Shown: positions 20,858-33,308 of the stretch, piece by piece | Numbering within the stretch: position 1 is the first letter of the stretch | Layout of the letters: every line of letters begins with the position of its first letter | Assembly: GCF_963676685.1 (NCBI RefSeq) | Contig: NC_092347.1 | Location: forward strand, 85,686,592 to 85,750,591 | Length of the DNA stretch: 64,000 nucleotides | Direction: 5' to 3' | Origin: Mytilus edulis | Lineage: Eukaryota; Mollusca; Bivalvia; Mytilida; Mytilidae | Program-made: the position numbers and the translations under genes | The notes under the pieces: generated by a model | Databases searched by the model: none | The model's input: only the letters and a program-made list of their open reading frames with translations | Told to the model about the DNA's origin: nothing

Positions 20858-21230
20858 AAATCATGAACAATCATAGGTTTGTTTTATGTTCCTTTGTGAT
20901 TTCAACCGATTTCTGCACTTCTGTAATAGTCCGGTTCTATGTATGTTGGCCTTGTGCAGATGCAGTTCAGTGTTTATGTTGCTCTGCTGTTTTCCTCTAA
21001 TAGATGGTGTGTGCCCCTGAGTTTAAATTTGTAACCTGGATGTCTTGTCTTTTAATATAGTAATGATTTTTGAACATCGGTATACCACTATCGTCTTTAT
21101 TCATGGAAATATGTAATAATAAGTATCATAAGTGTCCTAATGCATAACATTTTACTGGTATGTCTATCAAGTGCTCCACGAAATGTCTTTCATAACAATT
21201 TACCTTTATTTTATAAGCAATCCAATTTGA
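20858..21230 (+). pseudogene. Penelope-like RT relic, split by RepD
   Basis: 20858-20915 (aacaatcataggtttgtttt and atgttcctttgtgatttcaa) and 21115-21230 (aagtgtcctaatgca and tcaagtgctccacgaaatgt) match, in order, the RT N-terminal region of the copy at 44740-44900. The piece between them is a reversed RepD repeat. Too decayed to encode anything. Confidence 0.55.
20960..21105 (-). repeat. RepD repeat, reversed and diverged
   Basis: Words ctgctgttttcctct, gtgtgcccctgagttt and gaacatcggtataccacta are the complement of the RepD start seen at 34763 and 56920. Confidence 0.55.
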
Positions 21231-21624
21231 AACCACATTGTGTGGATTAATAGAAATAATCAAGACAGTTTTCAGATTACAAATGTACGTTGAGCAGTTC
21301 CTAAGCCGTAGTGTAGAATTTAAAGTATCTCTTCAAATTGCATTCTGTATTAAGTTTTTTTGTGAAATTTGTGTTATTCCGTCTTTAAACTTTTATGTTG
21401 TCTTTGTCATATTGTCGTTTGCCTTTTTGGTCGTTTTTTAGTCTTCGTATATATTAACTGAAAAGGTATAAGTTGAAAAAATTTGAATAGGAATATCCGA
21501 TGTGAAGATGTCAACAAAACACAATGCATTTTCATAAGGAAGATTATCATTAAATATATGTACAAAGGGAAGCAACTTTTTTCCATTTTAAATTCAATCA
21601 CAAGAAACATGCCATGAACAAACT
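21231..21624. other. No recognised feature
   Basis: Overlapping frames at 21238-21441 (+) and 21407-21610 (-) are hydrophobic and low in complexity; neither is convincing. Confidence 0.35.
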
Positions 21625-21722
21625 AACTTGTGTCTTGTTATTGACGGTTGTACTGTGACCTATAAATGTTTGCATTATAGTCATTAGATCTGTCATTCTC
21701 TTTGGCAATCATCAAAAATCTT
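21625..21722 (+). repeat. RepB-related fragment
   Basis: Words ttgacggttgtactgtgacc and ttctctttggcaatcatc are decayed RepB 3'-half words. Confidence 0.45.
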
Positions 21723-23360
21723 TATATTCTTATGTTTATTTTATTGTAAAACTTCCGTTTTTTGCTTGATATTGAATTATGAGTACTTGGTGGGGTAACA
21801 TTATGCACCACAGTTGTGTAACAAAATATGATATTATATATTATCTTATTCACTTTAACGTCTCAATTTAAACATTCTTTTTGATTGCAAAGTCGCACTA
21901 AAAATATAACCAGCTTCCAAATGAAGAATTATTAAATCTGAAAGATCGGGCATAACAGTTATATAAAACAAAACTTTAGAGTATCAATAAGAAGATATTT
22001 TGTTTTGTTCCTCAAGGCAAAATGACAAAGATGCTATAAATATCAAGTTTAATCAACATATAAAGCAATATTATTACAGCACATAGTTAAACTATTCAGG
22101 ATACCATGTTTATTTTATTATCGTGTTTATGAAGTTGGTTTTGTCTCTTCTTGATCGATTTACAGGATTTGAACATCCATAAAATTCTAACTGTTGCCTC
22201 AATGTAATAGTACATCTAAACTATTATCTCGCGCCAAAATTTAACGGGACATCGGTAAACAGCTAACTATCGTCTTAACGTACAATTACATCAGTAAACT
22301 ACTAACAGTTGCCTCAATGTTGTATTATAAGTTCCTTCATCAAAAGTCAGTGTTAAAAGCTTATTTTTTATATAACTGATGTAACATTATACAATTATAT
22401 TCTTCGTTCGAATAATTGAATAGAGAAAAGAGTTTTCCCGATTCAGAAGGATCACGTGAATAATAACATTTTCATGATTTCGTTTTTTTAATGGTAATTT
22501 TTTTTCATAAATTAAGGATGGAATAGTATACTTTTTTTTTTAACTTTGAACTAGCTTTCCGTTCGACTGAACGTGCCAGATTTAAAAATTGTTAATTTTA
22601 CATACAAAAACGAGTCAATTTACAAGGCTTACATTTTTTACATTCCGAAAGTTAATTTTCATACGCACAGTTGTAAATGATATTTTTCTTCATTGAATGA
22701 AAATAATGCTGAGAAATCTTTTATGTTTATTAGCCTAAACTCCATTACTTCAATGATAGTATGTTTGCTTACCGGGAGATAACACAAAAGACAGTTCCGT
22801 AGAGTCAAACAAGACAGATTATTTCCATATCTAAACCAGCATAGCATGCAAAGCAGGTGACATCAAGTGATAAAAATTGGTTGTTTAATTGTATGCTTAG
22901 CCGAAGGTGACACAAGTAGACAATGCATACGAGTAATACATGAACGATTCTTGCCGTGCCCTAACAAGCAAAGCAAGCAGTTTTAGTAGTTCTGAACTGG
23001 AGGATATGGTGCATAGACATCATGCTGAGACAATGATCACCGTGTCACACCAAGAACCCAATCGAATTTTAACAAAATAAAGTGTTAATTCTAGAATTTA
23101 TAATGAAATATAGGAATTAACCCTTTTTTGTCAGCCGACGATGTGTAAGGTTTGGAGGAACATGCTATCATCTGTTAGTTTCTAATAGCAAGCGGTGTAC
23201 CTTTTTGTTTTTATTAAACTCCTTTATATGCATACATTTATTCACATATGAGAAAAACTAATAAACGTTTCTCAATTTCAATTTTTACTGTAGTGGCAGT
23301 GCCGCGCTTGCCCTTTTCTTGCTTTTTCTGAAAAATGCAAATGTTGTTTAGTTTAGTTGT
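21723..23360. other. No recognised feature
   Basis: AT-rich. A phrase of about 19 bp (ctaactgttgcctcaatgt) occurs near 22187 and again with one change near 22302. The minus frame at 22659-22847 shows no motif. Confidence 0.4.
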
Positions 23361-24138
23361 CATGACAAAATTCATTTTTGTAACACAGACTTTACTTTTG
23401 TTACCTAATTTGAAAATTGGGCGACAAAAGTCAATTTTGTATGCAAATTTGTTTAGTTTGGATTCTGTGAACTAATTTGCATACAAAATCGACTTTTGTG
23501 AGACAAAATTTACTTTTGTGAGATTCATTTTGTCTCACAAAAGTCATTTTGTTTCACAAAAGTCATTTTGAAGGTCCTCGGGGGGACTAGCTAGAAGAAC
23601 CATATCATAAGTAGATTTTGTATGCAAATTATATCACAGAACCCAAACTAAACAAATTTGCATACAAAATTGACTTTTGTCTCACAAAATTGAATTTTGT
23701 TTCACACAATTGATTTTTGTGTTTTAATTTCCATATCAGGTAACAAAAGTCAATTTTGTATGCAAATTAGTTTATATTTGCATACCTTTTTGACAAAATT
23801 GACTTTTGTCATGACAAAAACGAATTTTGTCTACAAAACGAATTTTGTCTACAAAACGAATTTTGTCTACAAAACGAATTTTGTCTACAAAAATGAATTT
23901 TGTCTACAAAAATGAATTTTGTGTTCAAAAATGAATTTTGTGTTCAAAAATGAATTTTGTGTTCAAAAATGAATTTTGTTTACAAAAATGAATTTTTTCT
24001 ACAAAAATGAATTTTGTCCATAAAAATGAATTTTGTCACCACAAAATTGAAGTTCTCATAAAACAAGTATGTATCACATAGTTTTGTAAGACAACAATGA
24101 TTTTGTTATGACAGAATTGAATTTTGTACAAAACCACA
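23361..24138. repeat. Mini-palindrome array (acaaaa-N-ttttgt words)
   Basis: About 780 bp built from ACAAAA and TTTTGT half-words in both orders, for example acaaaattgacttttgt. Most units are small palindromes with 6-bp arms and 4-5-bp spacers. The core at about 23819-24037 is a direct tandem array with 18-bp (ctacaaaacgaattttgt) then 19-bp units, roughly 12 copies. To its left are two large inverted pairs: 23430-23449 with 23474-23493 and 23612-23628 with 23656-23675, each containing ATGCAAAT/ATTTGCAT octamers. The apparent protein frame at 23697-23915 is an artefact of the 18-bp period. Confidence 0.9.
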
Positions 24139-24444
24139 AGAGTCCCATTCGGCGCCCCGTAATATCTGACTTTATCCAATTATTATTTTAGAATAAAGAT
24201 ATAAAATAAATTACATATAAAGGAGGAAGTTCGGTAAGGGTCATATTTGGCTTCAATTATAAAGTTCAATGCTACAAGATAAAAATGTTTTAAGTTGACT
24301 TAAAGACACGTGAGAAAGTTTTCTGGAACATTTTCTGCCATTGTTATATTCTAAAGCGTTAATTTTTATATCCCAGTTAGGTGATAATAAGGGATTCCGA
24401 CAAAATTTGACAAAATCGCCAGGAATTCAGCCAAATTTAACATC
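24139..24444. other. No recognised feature
   Basis: AT-rich sequence between the array and the hairpin. Nothing seen. Confidence 0.4.
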
Positions 24445-24560
24445 AGGAAACATAGAGCGCAGCCATCGACAACCTAAATATTAAAGTTAAACATGTAAAA
24501 TGTCATTGCAAACATTATTGTCAAAGATCTTTTTGTCGACGTCTGCGCTCTCTGTTTCCT
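24445..24560. repeat. Hairpin-forming inverted repeat
   Basis: Arms of 26 bp, 24445-24470 and 24535-24560, pair with three mismatches around a 64-nt loop; the shared core is aggaaaca-agagcgcag. This GC-richer arm stands out from the AT-rich context. It may be the ends of a tiny MITE, or a stem. The frame starting inside it (24500-24751) has no motif. Confidence 0.65.
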
Positions 24561-26008
24561 GTCCAAACTTTCAATGGAAATTAACTTTTTTCATTGTTTT
24601 TTCGTGGCAAATCAAAATGAGTACTGTTTGTGACGTCATGAATAAAACACAGGAACGTAATATCTGTAACAAAAAGATTAAATGCCTATCTAGTCACTGT
24701 TATCTATTAAGCATTGTGATAGTGGTCAATAAATCCCAATTTGTAATTTAGGCCGAAAGGGAGGGCCATTTTAGGGCCTTATCGAAGAATCGAATCAATG
24801 GATATGTTCCACTTAATATCTCATCGAGTGCGTCTATCAATGCTAGTGTTGTGACGACCAATTTCACATGCTTCGTTAATACAAATCGGTTTCTATAAAA
24901 TTAACGATATAGAAAACATTATCTATCTCAGTTATCTTTCTTTACATTCGTTCTGTATTCGATATTACGCTTGATTAAAGGTATTTTACACAAGAGAAAA
25001 AATTAACAAGAAATGCTTAAGTTTGTTTAATCACATCTGAACAATCAATATTTAGGTGAAAGATAATTTAATACATATATTTAACAGAATGTCGACAAAT
25101 ATGTTGCAGAGACACCTTTATCTATTATCATATGGACACTTGTCTTATCCGATTTTGTGAATATCTTTTTCGAAAGCTTTTTATTTATCGCAAAGTGTTA
25201 CTGTATTTATAAATATTAGCTTATTTCTGTTTTTATCAGTAGAAAAATCATTTGTTCACAAATGCCTGCACAAAGTCAGGATTATGACAGGTGTTTTCCA
25301 TTCGTTAGATTTTTTTGTCAGCGCTTAGGAGTATCCCATTTTATAAAGGACTTTCCATTTGAATTTCCCTTGAAGTTTGGTATCTTTCTAATTTTTTTCG
25401 TACGATGTTTCACAAAAGCAATCCAGAAATCTTCAGTTTAAGATTAGGACAGGCTATAATTTATCATTGAATTGTACGTACCCCCTAAAACATTTAACAT
25501 CTTGACGTAGTATTAAGTTTAAAGTGTACGTATACTCCTCGTCGTGTATTATTTTAATATATATTCAGGATTTTTATGTTAATATCATTAACTACTGTAG
25601 ATATGATTTAGATTAAGAGAGATCGTGTGTTCAAATATCTCTAGTCTAATAATAAGATTCATGTCAAAAGACGATAAGCATACACTAATTAAACAACCTA
25701 TTAATCATTGACTACATGTATTTTTTAAACATGAAGAACAAATTCTTATTATGCGTTTTGCCCATAAAAAATATTTAAGAAATAAGCACATTTCTCAGGA
25801 GTAAAATAGTATATTTTAGGGCAATACAATATGTACAATTAATGTTATTGTGTTTAATTTTTACCATTAGAAGAGGAATTTTGAGCATTGTTTTAACGTA
25901 AACATTCATTTTTATTATATTGATATTTTGGGAGGCGACTTTCCTGATATGGAACTTGCGCCCCTTTCAATCATTTTGTTTTGTTCGGACTTTTATTGTC
26001 TTGCATAA
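24561..26008. other. No recognised feature
   Basis: AT-rich sequence without coding signal or recognised repeats. Confidence 0.4.
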
Positions 26009-26285
26009 AAGAGGGACGAAAGATACCAGAGGAAGAGTCAAGCTCATAGATAGAAAATAAACTGTCAATACCATGGCTAAAAATAAAAAGACAAACAGAC
26101 AAATAATAGTACAGAAGACACAACATAGACACTAATTATAAAGACTAAGCAACATGAACCCCAACAAAAACTTGGGGTGATCTCAGGTGCTCTGGAAGGG
26201 TAAGCAGATCCTGCTCCACATGTGGCATCCGTCGTGTTGCTTATGTTAATACAAATCCGGTAAATTACCTAATTCGGTAGGTCAC
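26009..26285 (-). repeat. Penelope-like 3' tail and RT end
   Basis: Antisense of the element 3' end: starts agagggacgaaagatacc, continues through taccatggctaaaaataaaa, and ends with ctcaggtgctctggaagggt and gcagatcctgctccacatgt. Co-linear, reversed, with 45850-46137. It is truncated on the element's 5' side. Confidence 0.75.
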
Positions 26286-27245
26286 TTTCGTGAAAAGGGA
26301 AAGGGTATTGTAGTAACGACATAAAGAACATATCCATTAAGGTGTAACTCCATTCCTGGTACCGATCTTTGTATTGTATGATATATCAACTACACTTACA
26401 TAGACTCCTGTGTCGTATAAGAAGGAGAGTGTTGATATGCTAAATACACTAGCTTCACAGGGCTATACATGCATGTGTCCATCAAAGAAAAAATTAACGT
26501 TAGGGTTGTATTTGATCATATCTCAATTTTGTGGTATTTGAAGTTTGTAGCTACTTTTTTTAGTTTATATTTTATATATTAACGAGTTTGCAGATAATTT
26601 GAGAGATCACACAGTTATTTATATGTCAGTCTAATTTGAAAGACTTTGTGTTGATCTTCAGATGTCTTTCGAATACCTATGTTGATAGCTTGACGTTTGG
26701 CCATATTTTGCTTACATTTATGAAAGTATAGGGGTATACATTATGTTTTCTAATTTGTTGAAGAAATAATAGATAGACAATTTAAAAGGATAATTGAATT
26801 AAACTTTATGACATACGTTAACCCAGATAGAAATTGTAATACTCTATATGACCTCGTGATACCTAAAGCAAATTCATCAAATAATTAAAAAAAATAATAT
26901 ATTTGATAATTAGACAATACATATGCCAAATGCGAGAATGGTAGAGAATTCTGCCAAACGCACAATTACACAATATCTTGTATCAGAATAAAAGACATTG
27001 ATCCAAATGATGAAATGCTTTCTTGGAAAATAATTACAGTGTTGTCTCAAATTTAACACATTTAAAGAGATTTGATAACGTTTTACGAAAACAAATTCCA
27101 TGAAGGTAGTCTGAACAGATATCAAGATGTTCGCTCAGTTCAACAGTTTCTGACTTTAAGAACTTCGAGAAATTTTAAAGCGAAGAACAGCCATATACTT
27201 TCCGTTTTCTGTGTTATCATCCCAGCTTTATGTTTTTTTATTCAA
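26286..27245. other. No recognised feature
   Basis: AT-rich; the minus frame 26910-27125 shows no motif. Confidence 0.4.
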
Positions 27246-27285
27246 TCATTATGTCATTATGTCATTATGTTATTATGTCATTATG
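27246..27285. repeat. 8-bp tandem repeat (tcattatg)5
   Basis: Five units of tcattatg, one with a C-to-T change. Simple satellite; the frames overlapping it are artefacts. Confidence 0.85.
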
Positions 27286-27554
27286 TTACATATTGATTGT
27301 AAATATAATAATAATAGTATACATTAAAACAATCAATATTCACCCCTTGAAATGGCTTATGAGACAGATATGTACAAAAATATCCACAATTATATTAATG
27401 TATGATTACCTTTTCACAAAAATACCCAATTTTGAAAATTAAAGACAAATTTATGACCAGCATATAAAGAATTATCTTACCTTCTATACATTTCTAGGAA
27501 TATGATTGGTTAAAAGCGTCCTCGTGGAAACTGTGTATATTTAATATTAGGTTA

Positions 27555-27665
27555 GTTGGGAGGCGGGGCTTATTTCATACACGGTTAGTAGTGGAGTCGC
27601 TTCCCTTTATATTCCATATAAGGTAATAAGGAGGCGGGGCTTATTTCATACACGGTTAGTAGTGG
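27555..27665. repeat. 71-bp-offset direct repeat
   Basis: The sequence gaggcggggcttatttcata followed by cacggttagtagtgg occurs at about 27560 and again 71 bp later at about 27631. It is GC-rich compared with its surroundings. Confidence 0.8.
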
Positions 27666-27925
27666 TGTTACGTCCATTTAGAAAAACAAAACGGTACTTA
27701 GAAAAAATCTTAAAGGTTTCAACAGACGAAGAAAGTGATGATAAAGTGAAATAAATTCATAAAACACATTTAAATCTAACAAATTGTCATTGTTGGCAAC
27801 TATTTTTGTAGGATCAAAGGAATAGTTTCTTAATCATGTTAATGCTAACTGTATTGAAAACTTGCTCACTTTGATAGGTCACTAGTCTAAATTTTTCACG
27901 TTAAGATAGATGGTAAGATGAATTC

Positions 27926-29357
27926 GTTACATAGTGTGCTAGTGGCGTAATACGGTATATATGGGGTCAGTAAATTCCATATATGGGCGTTTTTCAATAA
28001 AAACGTACTTTCTTGTCCCAGCCACTTAAAAAAATGTGTTTGATTTTTGCAAGTAATTTTTTGTGCAGTCAGTACATTGAATTAGATATAACAATTGTAA
28101 GCAAAGAAACAGTTTATTTTTTAGAGAGATTGATAAGATATTGATTCCTGAATGGTCCAAAACAACCAAAATGGCATGTCCCTAGACCGCCTGTTCAACA
28201 TTCATACTCTCAAATATCGTAAAAAAATGAAGAAATAAATATGAATTTTACTCAATATAAGTTCTTTAATAATTCAAAAGTATGTTTAGAGCCAACATAT
28301 TTTAATCAACAGCTTTTAACATAGGATTTTTTATTTTAGAAGGTGTGTCCCTAACACAATGTCCACTACGAAACGAAGTCATTAAAACTTGCTTATAAAC
28401 AGTTTTATAAAACCAATGTAATTTTTTGTTTGCAAGAGATATAAACATTAGGGTCTTACAAAAGAAGTGATGCTTTTATAACGGCAATTAAACTGTTGGT
28501 AAGAAAAATTGAGCACATCAAATGGACCAGAGCGGTACCGTATTTTTGTAAATGTCCACTACGAAACGGGTCAAATCTCCTTCAGTAACTGGTTTTAAAA
28601 TTATGAAAAAATATCAGTGTACAGCTTAATAACGCTTTGATGAATACAGTCAGTCTTGTTACTATTGCAATATTGGGGTTGTGAGAAAAAAATAAAACAT
28701 GTGAATACGTCCCCTACGAAACGGTCCCCTACGAAACAAGTTTGGGAGAAAAACGTTTCTTAGTGGACACTACCACTACCATGCAGTCTTTTTTTTACTC
28801 TTTTTTCAATTATATTCGTGCAAAGCAAATAACAAAGGTTAGTTTCATGTAATTTTTTATTATGTTTTGATTAACATAGAATAGGGTTGATGTCAACTAT
28901 GAAACTTTTTGTCCACTACGAAACGGTTTTGTCAACTACGAAACGCATCAAAATGTCCACTACGTAACATGAGTTGTACCTTCATATGTGAAGTACTGTC
29001 TAATCTTTATCAATAAAAAATGGTTCTCCAATTCAGAAAAAAATGAGATTTTTCTAGTATATAACGTAAACAAACTGGAATGTCTATAGGAAACATTTAA
29101 AATTGCAAAAATATGTGTGTTTAGAAGCAGTTTCGTCGGGGACTTTTGAAACAGTACACAAATTATGAAAATAATATCATTTTAAAGAGTATTTAAGATT
29201 GCACTTTTTGTTTACAAACAGGTCTATAATAGAGGTATTCAAAATAAATAAATTTTAGACTAGTTGATTTTCCATTTTTTTTTAGGTCTGAAAGGAACGC
29301 TTTTATTGAAAAACGCCCATATACCGTATTAGCTAGGTCACTAGCACACTATGTAAC
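27926..29357. mobile_element. TIR element with repeated word gtccactacgaaacg
   Basis: The left end gttacatagtgtgctagtg and right end cactagcacactatgtaac are perfect 19-bp inverted repeats. Inverted similarity continues through aatacggtatat and gggcgtttttcaataaaa. The 1.43-kb interior has no coding frame. It carries the word gtccactacgaaacg or close variants at 28361, 28554, 28709, 28724, 28892, 28911, 28931 and 28955, and in reverse at 28754 and 29130. Such spaced copies resemble transposase-binding subterminal repeats, but here they lie mid-element. No target duplication was resolved outside the ends. The family is unknown to me. Confidence 0.8.
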
Positions 29358-29489
29358 TAATAATATCTTGGTATGGAAGGGAGAAGTTGTACTTTTAAAT
29401 CCCCTTGATTAAAACAAAAAATTCTAACAAACTGACAGTATCGATATGCTTTATTCTTGATTAATAACATATCAATTACATGTACGTAT

Positions 29490-29918
29490 GTTAAACATGT
29501 TTTTCAACAAATCATCGGCATTTAAATGGGAACCAATTGTGTCTCTCTTCTCATTGCTTTTTTTTCATATACATTCAAATGAGTCAGACTTCATACAGGA
29601 ACTCCGTTGAACAAAAAAGAAAAGAAACTATCATTATTATCTGACCTCACGTTCCGGTATATTGATAATATTCTGTCACTAATTAAATCAAATTTAAAGT
29701 ATGTTATTGCATGCATCTATCCCATCGACCATAATATAAAGAATACAACAGGTACATTTTGGTGGGGTTCTTGTTGTTTATTTTTTAGTTTTCTATGTTG
29801 CGTCATGTGTACTTTTGTTGTCTGTTTGTCTTTTTCATTTTTAGCCATGGCGTTGTCAGTTTGTTTTCGATTTATGAGTTTGACTGTCCCTTTGGTATCT
29901 TTCATCCCTATCTTAAAT
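29490..29918 (+). pseudogene. Penelope-like RT relic with 3' tail
   Basis: 29500-29560 contains decayed forms of the FQQ-IGI-MGTNC region. 29660-29700 reads FRYIDNILSL, matching the catalytic YIDD box with Asn replacing the last Asp. From about 29750 the common 3' tail follows (gttttctatgttgcgtcatg, gagtttgactgtccctttgg). Multiple frame breaks; the frame at 29607-30032 is this relic and not a gene. Confidence 0.7.
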
Positions 29919-30079
29919 CTGCCTCATGTATTGACTTATTTCTATAAATTAACAAATATCGATCGATCAGTTTTTGAATTGCTTACTTTCCATTTCATAG
30001 TGACAACGTTAAAGCAACGCAATGATATGTAGTATATCTCCAAATTGATATAATAATTAAGATGTTGAAGTTGATGTAA

Positions 30080-30254
30080 TTCCTTCGAAAATGTTACGAG
30101 TTCGTTAACTGTTATGGAATATCTGTTTCGCAAATGACGACAGATATGTTCCAATTGTTGTAGCTGCAATCCCGTCAATATTTCATGGAATGGGACCTAC
30201 ATAATTATAATATGCATATAAAAAAAAACACGACGGAGTGGTGTGTGGAGCAGG
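30080..30254 (+). pseudogene. Penelope-like RT C-terminal relic
   Basis: The stretch gttatggaatatctgtttcg-caaatgacgacagatatgtt translates as YGISVSQMTTDMF, the same C-terminal stretch as YGITVSQMISDMF at 45788-45826. Then acacgacggagtggtgtgtg and gagcaggagct follow, as in other tails. Confidence 0.6.
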
Positions 30255-30375
30255 AGCTGTCTAATGTGGTCCAGTTGTTTTTTCCTCTTATAGTTGGTGT
30301 GTTTCCCCATCTTTTGGTGTGTGACTCGGATTTGTTTTCGCTTAATCGATTTATGGCTGTTGAACTGCGATAAAC
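30255..30375 (-). repeat. RepD repeat, reversed fragment
   Basis: Words gttttttcctcttatagttg, gtgtgtttccccat and atcgatttatggctgttgaa complement the RepD start. Confidence 0.5.
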
Positions 30376-32659
30376 TATTGTTTCCTTGTATATCCTTCTG
30401 AAGCGACTTGTTTGCTTTTATTTTTTTCTGTGACATCTTTCTATTATATTAAAGGATTTAGAAACTCCTTTGCATCTTACTTATCATCTTTTCGAAACGT
30501 GATCAACATGAAAATCAGGGGTTGAAGTCATAAAACTTTGCTCAGTGCTCGGAGCATAAAAATCATGCTCGAAACATTAAATCCAGCATTTTGATTGGTT
30601 GAATTTCGAGTGCGAGTACAAAAACATGACTCGAAAGTTTGATGACCACAAGGCCTGTACTCCAAAAAGACTCAAAAAGAAGAAGCCCATAAAATCTGAC
30701 AAACCAAAGCGCTCGATAATATCAACAACTGTCAACACTTAGTTTAAACTCATTCATTAACATGCATGTATTCTTGCACTCATCTGCCAATGTTATTTGT
30801 TATCTTTTTTATGGGTATTATATAAAAAAGTTATTCCTTCCTTAACTCTTACATATGCTATTTTGTAATATCTATGATTCATATCATTTATTGTATCAGT
30901 GACGTGTACGTCTGTTATCTATATTCATACATCTTTTGTCACCGACAAAGTACATAAAATAAGATCTTCTGCACCCACAAGATAGAAAAACAAGATCATG
31001 TGTCCTCAAAAAGTACACTTATATAATTGAAATTAAGAATAAATGATAGTAATCAATCGTGTCTTAACTGTGAATAGATATAAATCCTCTAAATACACGA
31101 TGTAATTACTTATCGATATCAGTGTAATTGTAATTCTTATAAAGATGCTGATGAAGCCAGCGCGCAGATCTAGAGACGTGATTACCGGAACAGTTTCGCA
31201 GTGTTAACACTGTTATTTTAGTATGAGGTTTTAATTTCGATGTGACATTATAAAAGAACTCCACTCCCACCAAAATAAACAAATTAGCAGTCAATATAAC
31301 ATATACATATACGTACGGACATCCACACACTCCCAGTGATTATGTTTTGTTTCGGGATTCCTTGATAAAGGACTGCAACTAACTATGAAGCAATGTAAAA
31401 TTAACAAGGGTTTTAAATGGTTCAGTCGAACTCCCCTCAAAGAAAGTTATTTTCTACCCCACTCTGACGAACATTTGTGTCATAGAGTACACCGGTATAT
31501 TCTATTCAACATTACCAAAATTCGTATCACCTTTGCGAAATTTACCCAATATGACTTTCGATCGGATTTTTGATCGACCTGAGCAAAGACTTCTAACCGT
31601 ACCACACACGAGGTCACACCAAGCTTTAAGGAGGCTGCCTGTTGGTCTATACAGTGCTGTATTTTGCTAACATTTATTTGAATGTTTGTATTTTTCTGAT
31701 TTAGACCATATCCTTTAGTTTTTATCTAAACGTCCGCTCGGAATTGTTCTATTTTGTAAACCTCTATAAATTCATGGGGTAGTAAATCAAGATGACTTTT
31801 TTCCCCATTTTCTGCTAACGTGGTCGGATAATTTTTAATAAGAGCTCCAGGAAACCGACGGAGGCTACTGTAAATATATAGCTAAATTTTCTAATTGCAT
31901 ACTTTAACTTCATTTGAAATAATTGCAAAAGTATATAATTGTATTGTTTATGAAATACCATTGCAATGGTATAAGTAACAGGGAAATTTTCTCTGTCAAA
32001 TAATACACATTTTCTTGTTTAAATGATAAAGAGGATAAATATTGATAATTCCATTTTATATCAGTTTCTTAGGTTTCGTCGGTAGACCCTTATTAGACGT
32101 GTCCAGATCTGACACGAGCTACAAACAAATATAACAAAGTTAAGTGCACGATCTCACTTTTATAGATCTGCTTTTTCTAAGAATAGTGTTTATTATACTG
32201 ATATTATTAAGAGGAGACTAATTGCTAAAACTAACAAAGGAAATTATCAGAGTGCAATGGACTAAATAAATATGAGATATTATTTTCGAAAACAAGTAAT
32301 CAGGTAAAATGACTCGAAATAAAACAAAACACAATCTATGTTGATTATTAAATTTTAATCAAGTAAAACAAAAACTAATGGAATTGCAGCTAATTTAGTA
32401 TTGATTAGATGATCATAATATTTTGTATTAAAATCTAACAGTCAAATTTATTCCTTTTGCGTAGCTGCAATTATTCTTTCTTACGAAATCTGCTAAAAAA
32501 ATGGTATTTGTTACATAATATGTTGATAACATATCTTTTGTAAATTCTTGATTTTGATTTTATTAACTGACAAACCATTGCTATAATAACGGGGAAATGA
32601 GCTGTTTGGTAATACAGAACAATAACGTAAAGGTTATTTGATAAAATGGATATAAGCCG
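30376..32659. other. Mostly empty stretch
   Basis: AT-rich with no recognised repeat. Two places are less AT-rich: the minus frame 31106-31330 (listed separately) and 31560-31660, where the minus strand has an acceptor-like acag before a short open run and a donor-like CAG-GT after it. Neither is recognisable. Confidence 0.35.
31106..31330 (-). CDS. Hypothetical small membrane-anchored protein
   Basis: A 74-codon frame from ATG to TAA. Residues 5-28 are strongly hydrophobic (YVYVYVILTANLFILVGVEF), followed by a basic, polar tail with two possible N-glycosylation sites (NVT, NCS). The base composition is less AT-rich than its surroundings. It could be a signal-anchor exon, or chance. No family recognised and no supporting splice sites or promoter seen. 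Confidence 0.2.
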   Translation of the reverse strand: MCGCPYVYVYVILTANLFILVGVEFFYNVTSKLKPHTKITVLTLRNCSGNHVSRSARWLHQHLYKNYNYTDIDK

Positions 32660-33308
32660 TTGTAGTCCGGCCGATCGGTGAAAAAATTGCTCAAATAATG
32701 AGGAAAGCACCAATTTTTGCATGATGGTACATTTTTGTGTACTGAGCAATATTAGCTATGGACCCACCCTCAAAATTCAATATGGCGGCTTATTTCAAGA
32801 TGGCTGTCGCACGTTCTAAAATATTTTCCAGTATTGCACAAATCACAGTGGATTTGATGCTGGAATCACAAAAATCAACATATTTGAATGACTTGGTGTA
32901 CTTAGCAAGATTTTGTTGTGATATATCTTTGAAATATAAAATGGCGGCTATTTTCAAAATGGCCGCCTTGAAAAATAAGCAAATATTAATTTTTGAGAAT
33001 TGACCTGAATATAAGCATTTTATAATGTATAGTGCCATTTAGTATCTGTCCCAGTTCTGTCCTTTTTTATTTTGCCTTGTTTGTCATTTTATACACAAAG
33101 TAGTAGCTTTCATAAAAAGCTGTAGTAGTAGCTTTCATTCAGTAAAGCTGCACTATTTGTTGTCTTGGGTCACACATAAAAGCTGTGATTTTGGATTTAT
33201 CTGCCATTAAGATACTTTTCAGTGCCTATCTTATTTCGGAGTCGCAATATTTTGCAATTTGAGATATTATGCTTTGAATTGAGAATCATTTAAATACATA
33301 TCAGTGAA

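Noticed and set aside
23697..23915. Repetitive protein frame (KTNFVY repeated)
   Set aside because: The 18-bp DNA unit is a multiple of three, so it makes a repeated peptide in any open frame; upstream and downstream units switch to 19 bp and break it.
23361..24138. CRISPR-like array
   Set aside because: Units are contiguous variants of one palindromic word with no unique spacers, and the DNA is animal nuclear.
29717..29905. Minus frame reading KLINRK...
   Set aside because: Antisense of the Penelope-like 3' tail; the same peptide recurs at 45869-46060 for the same reason.
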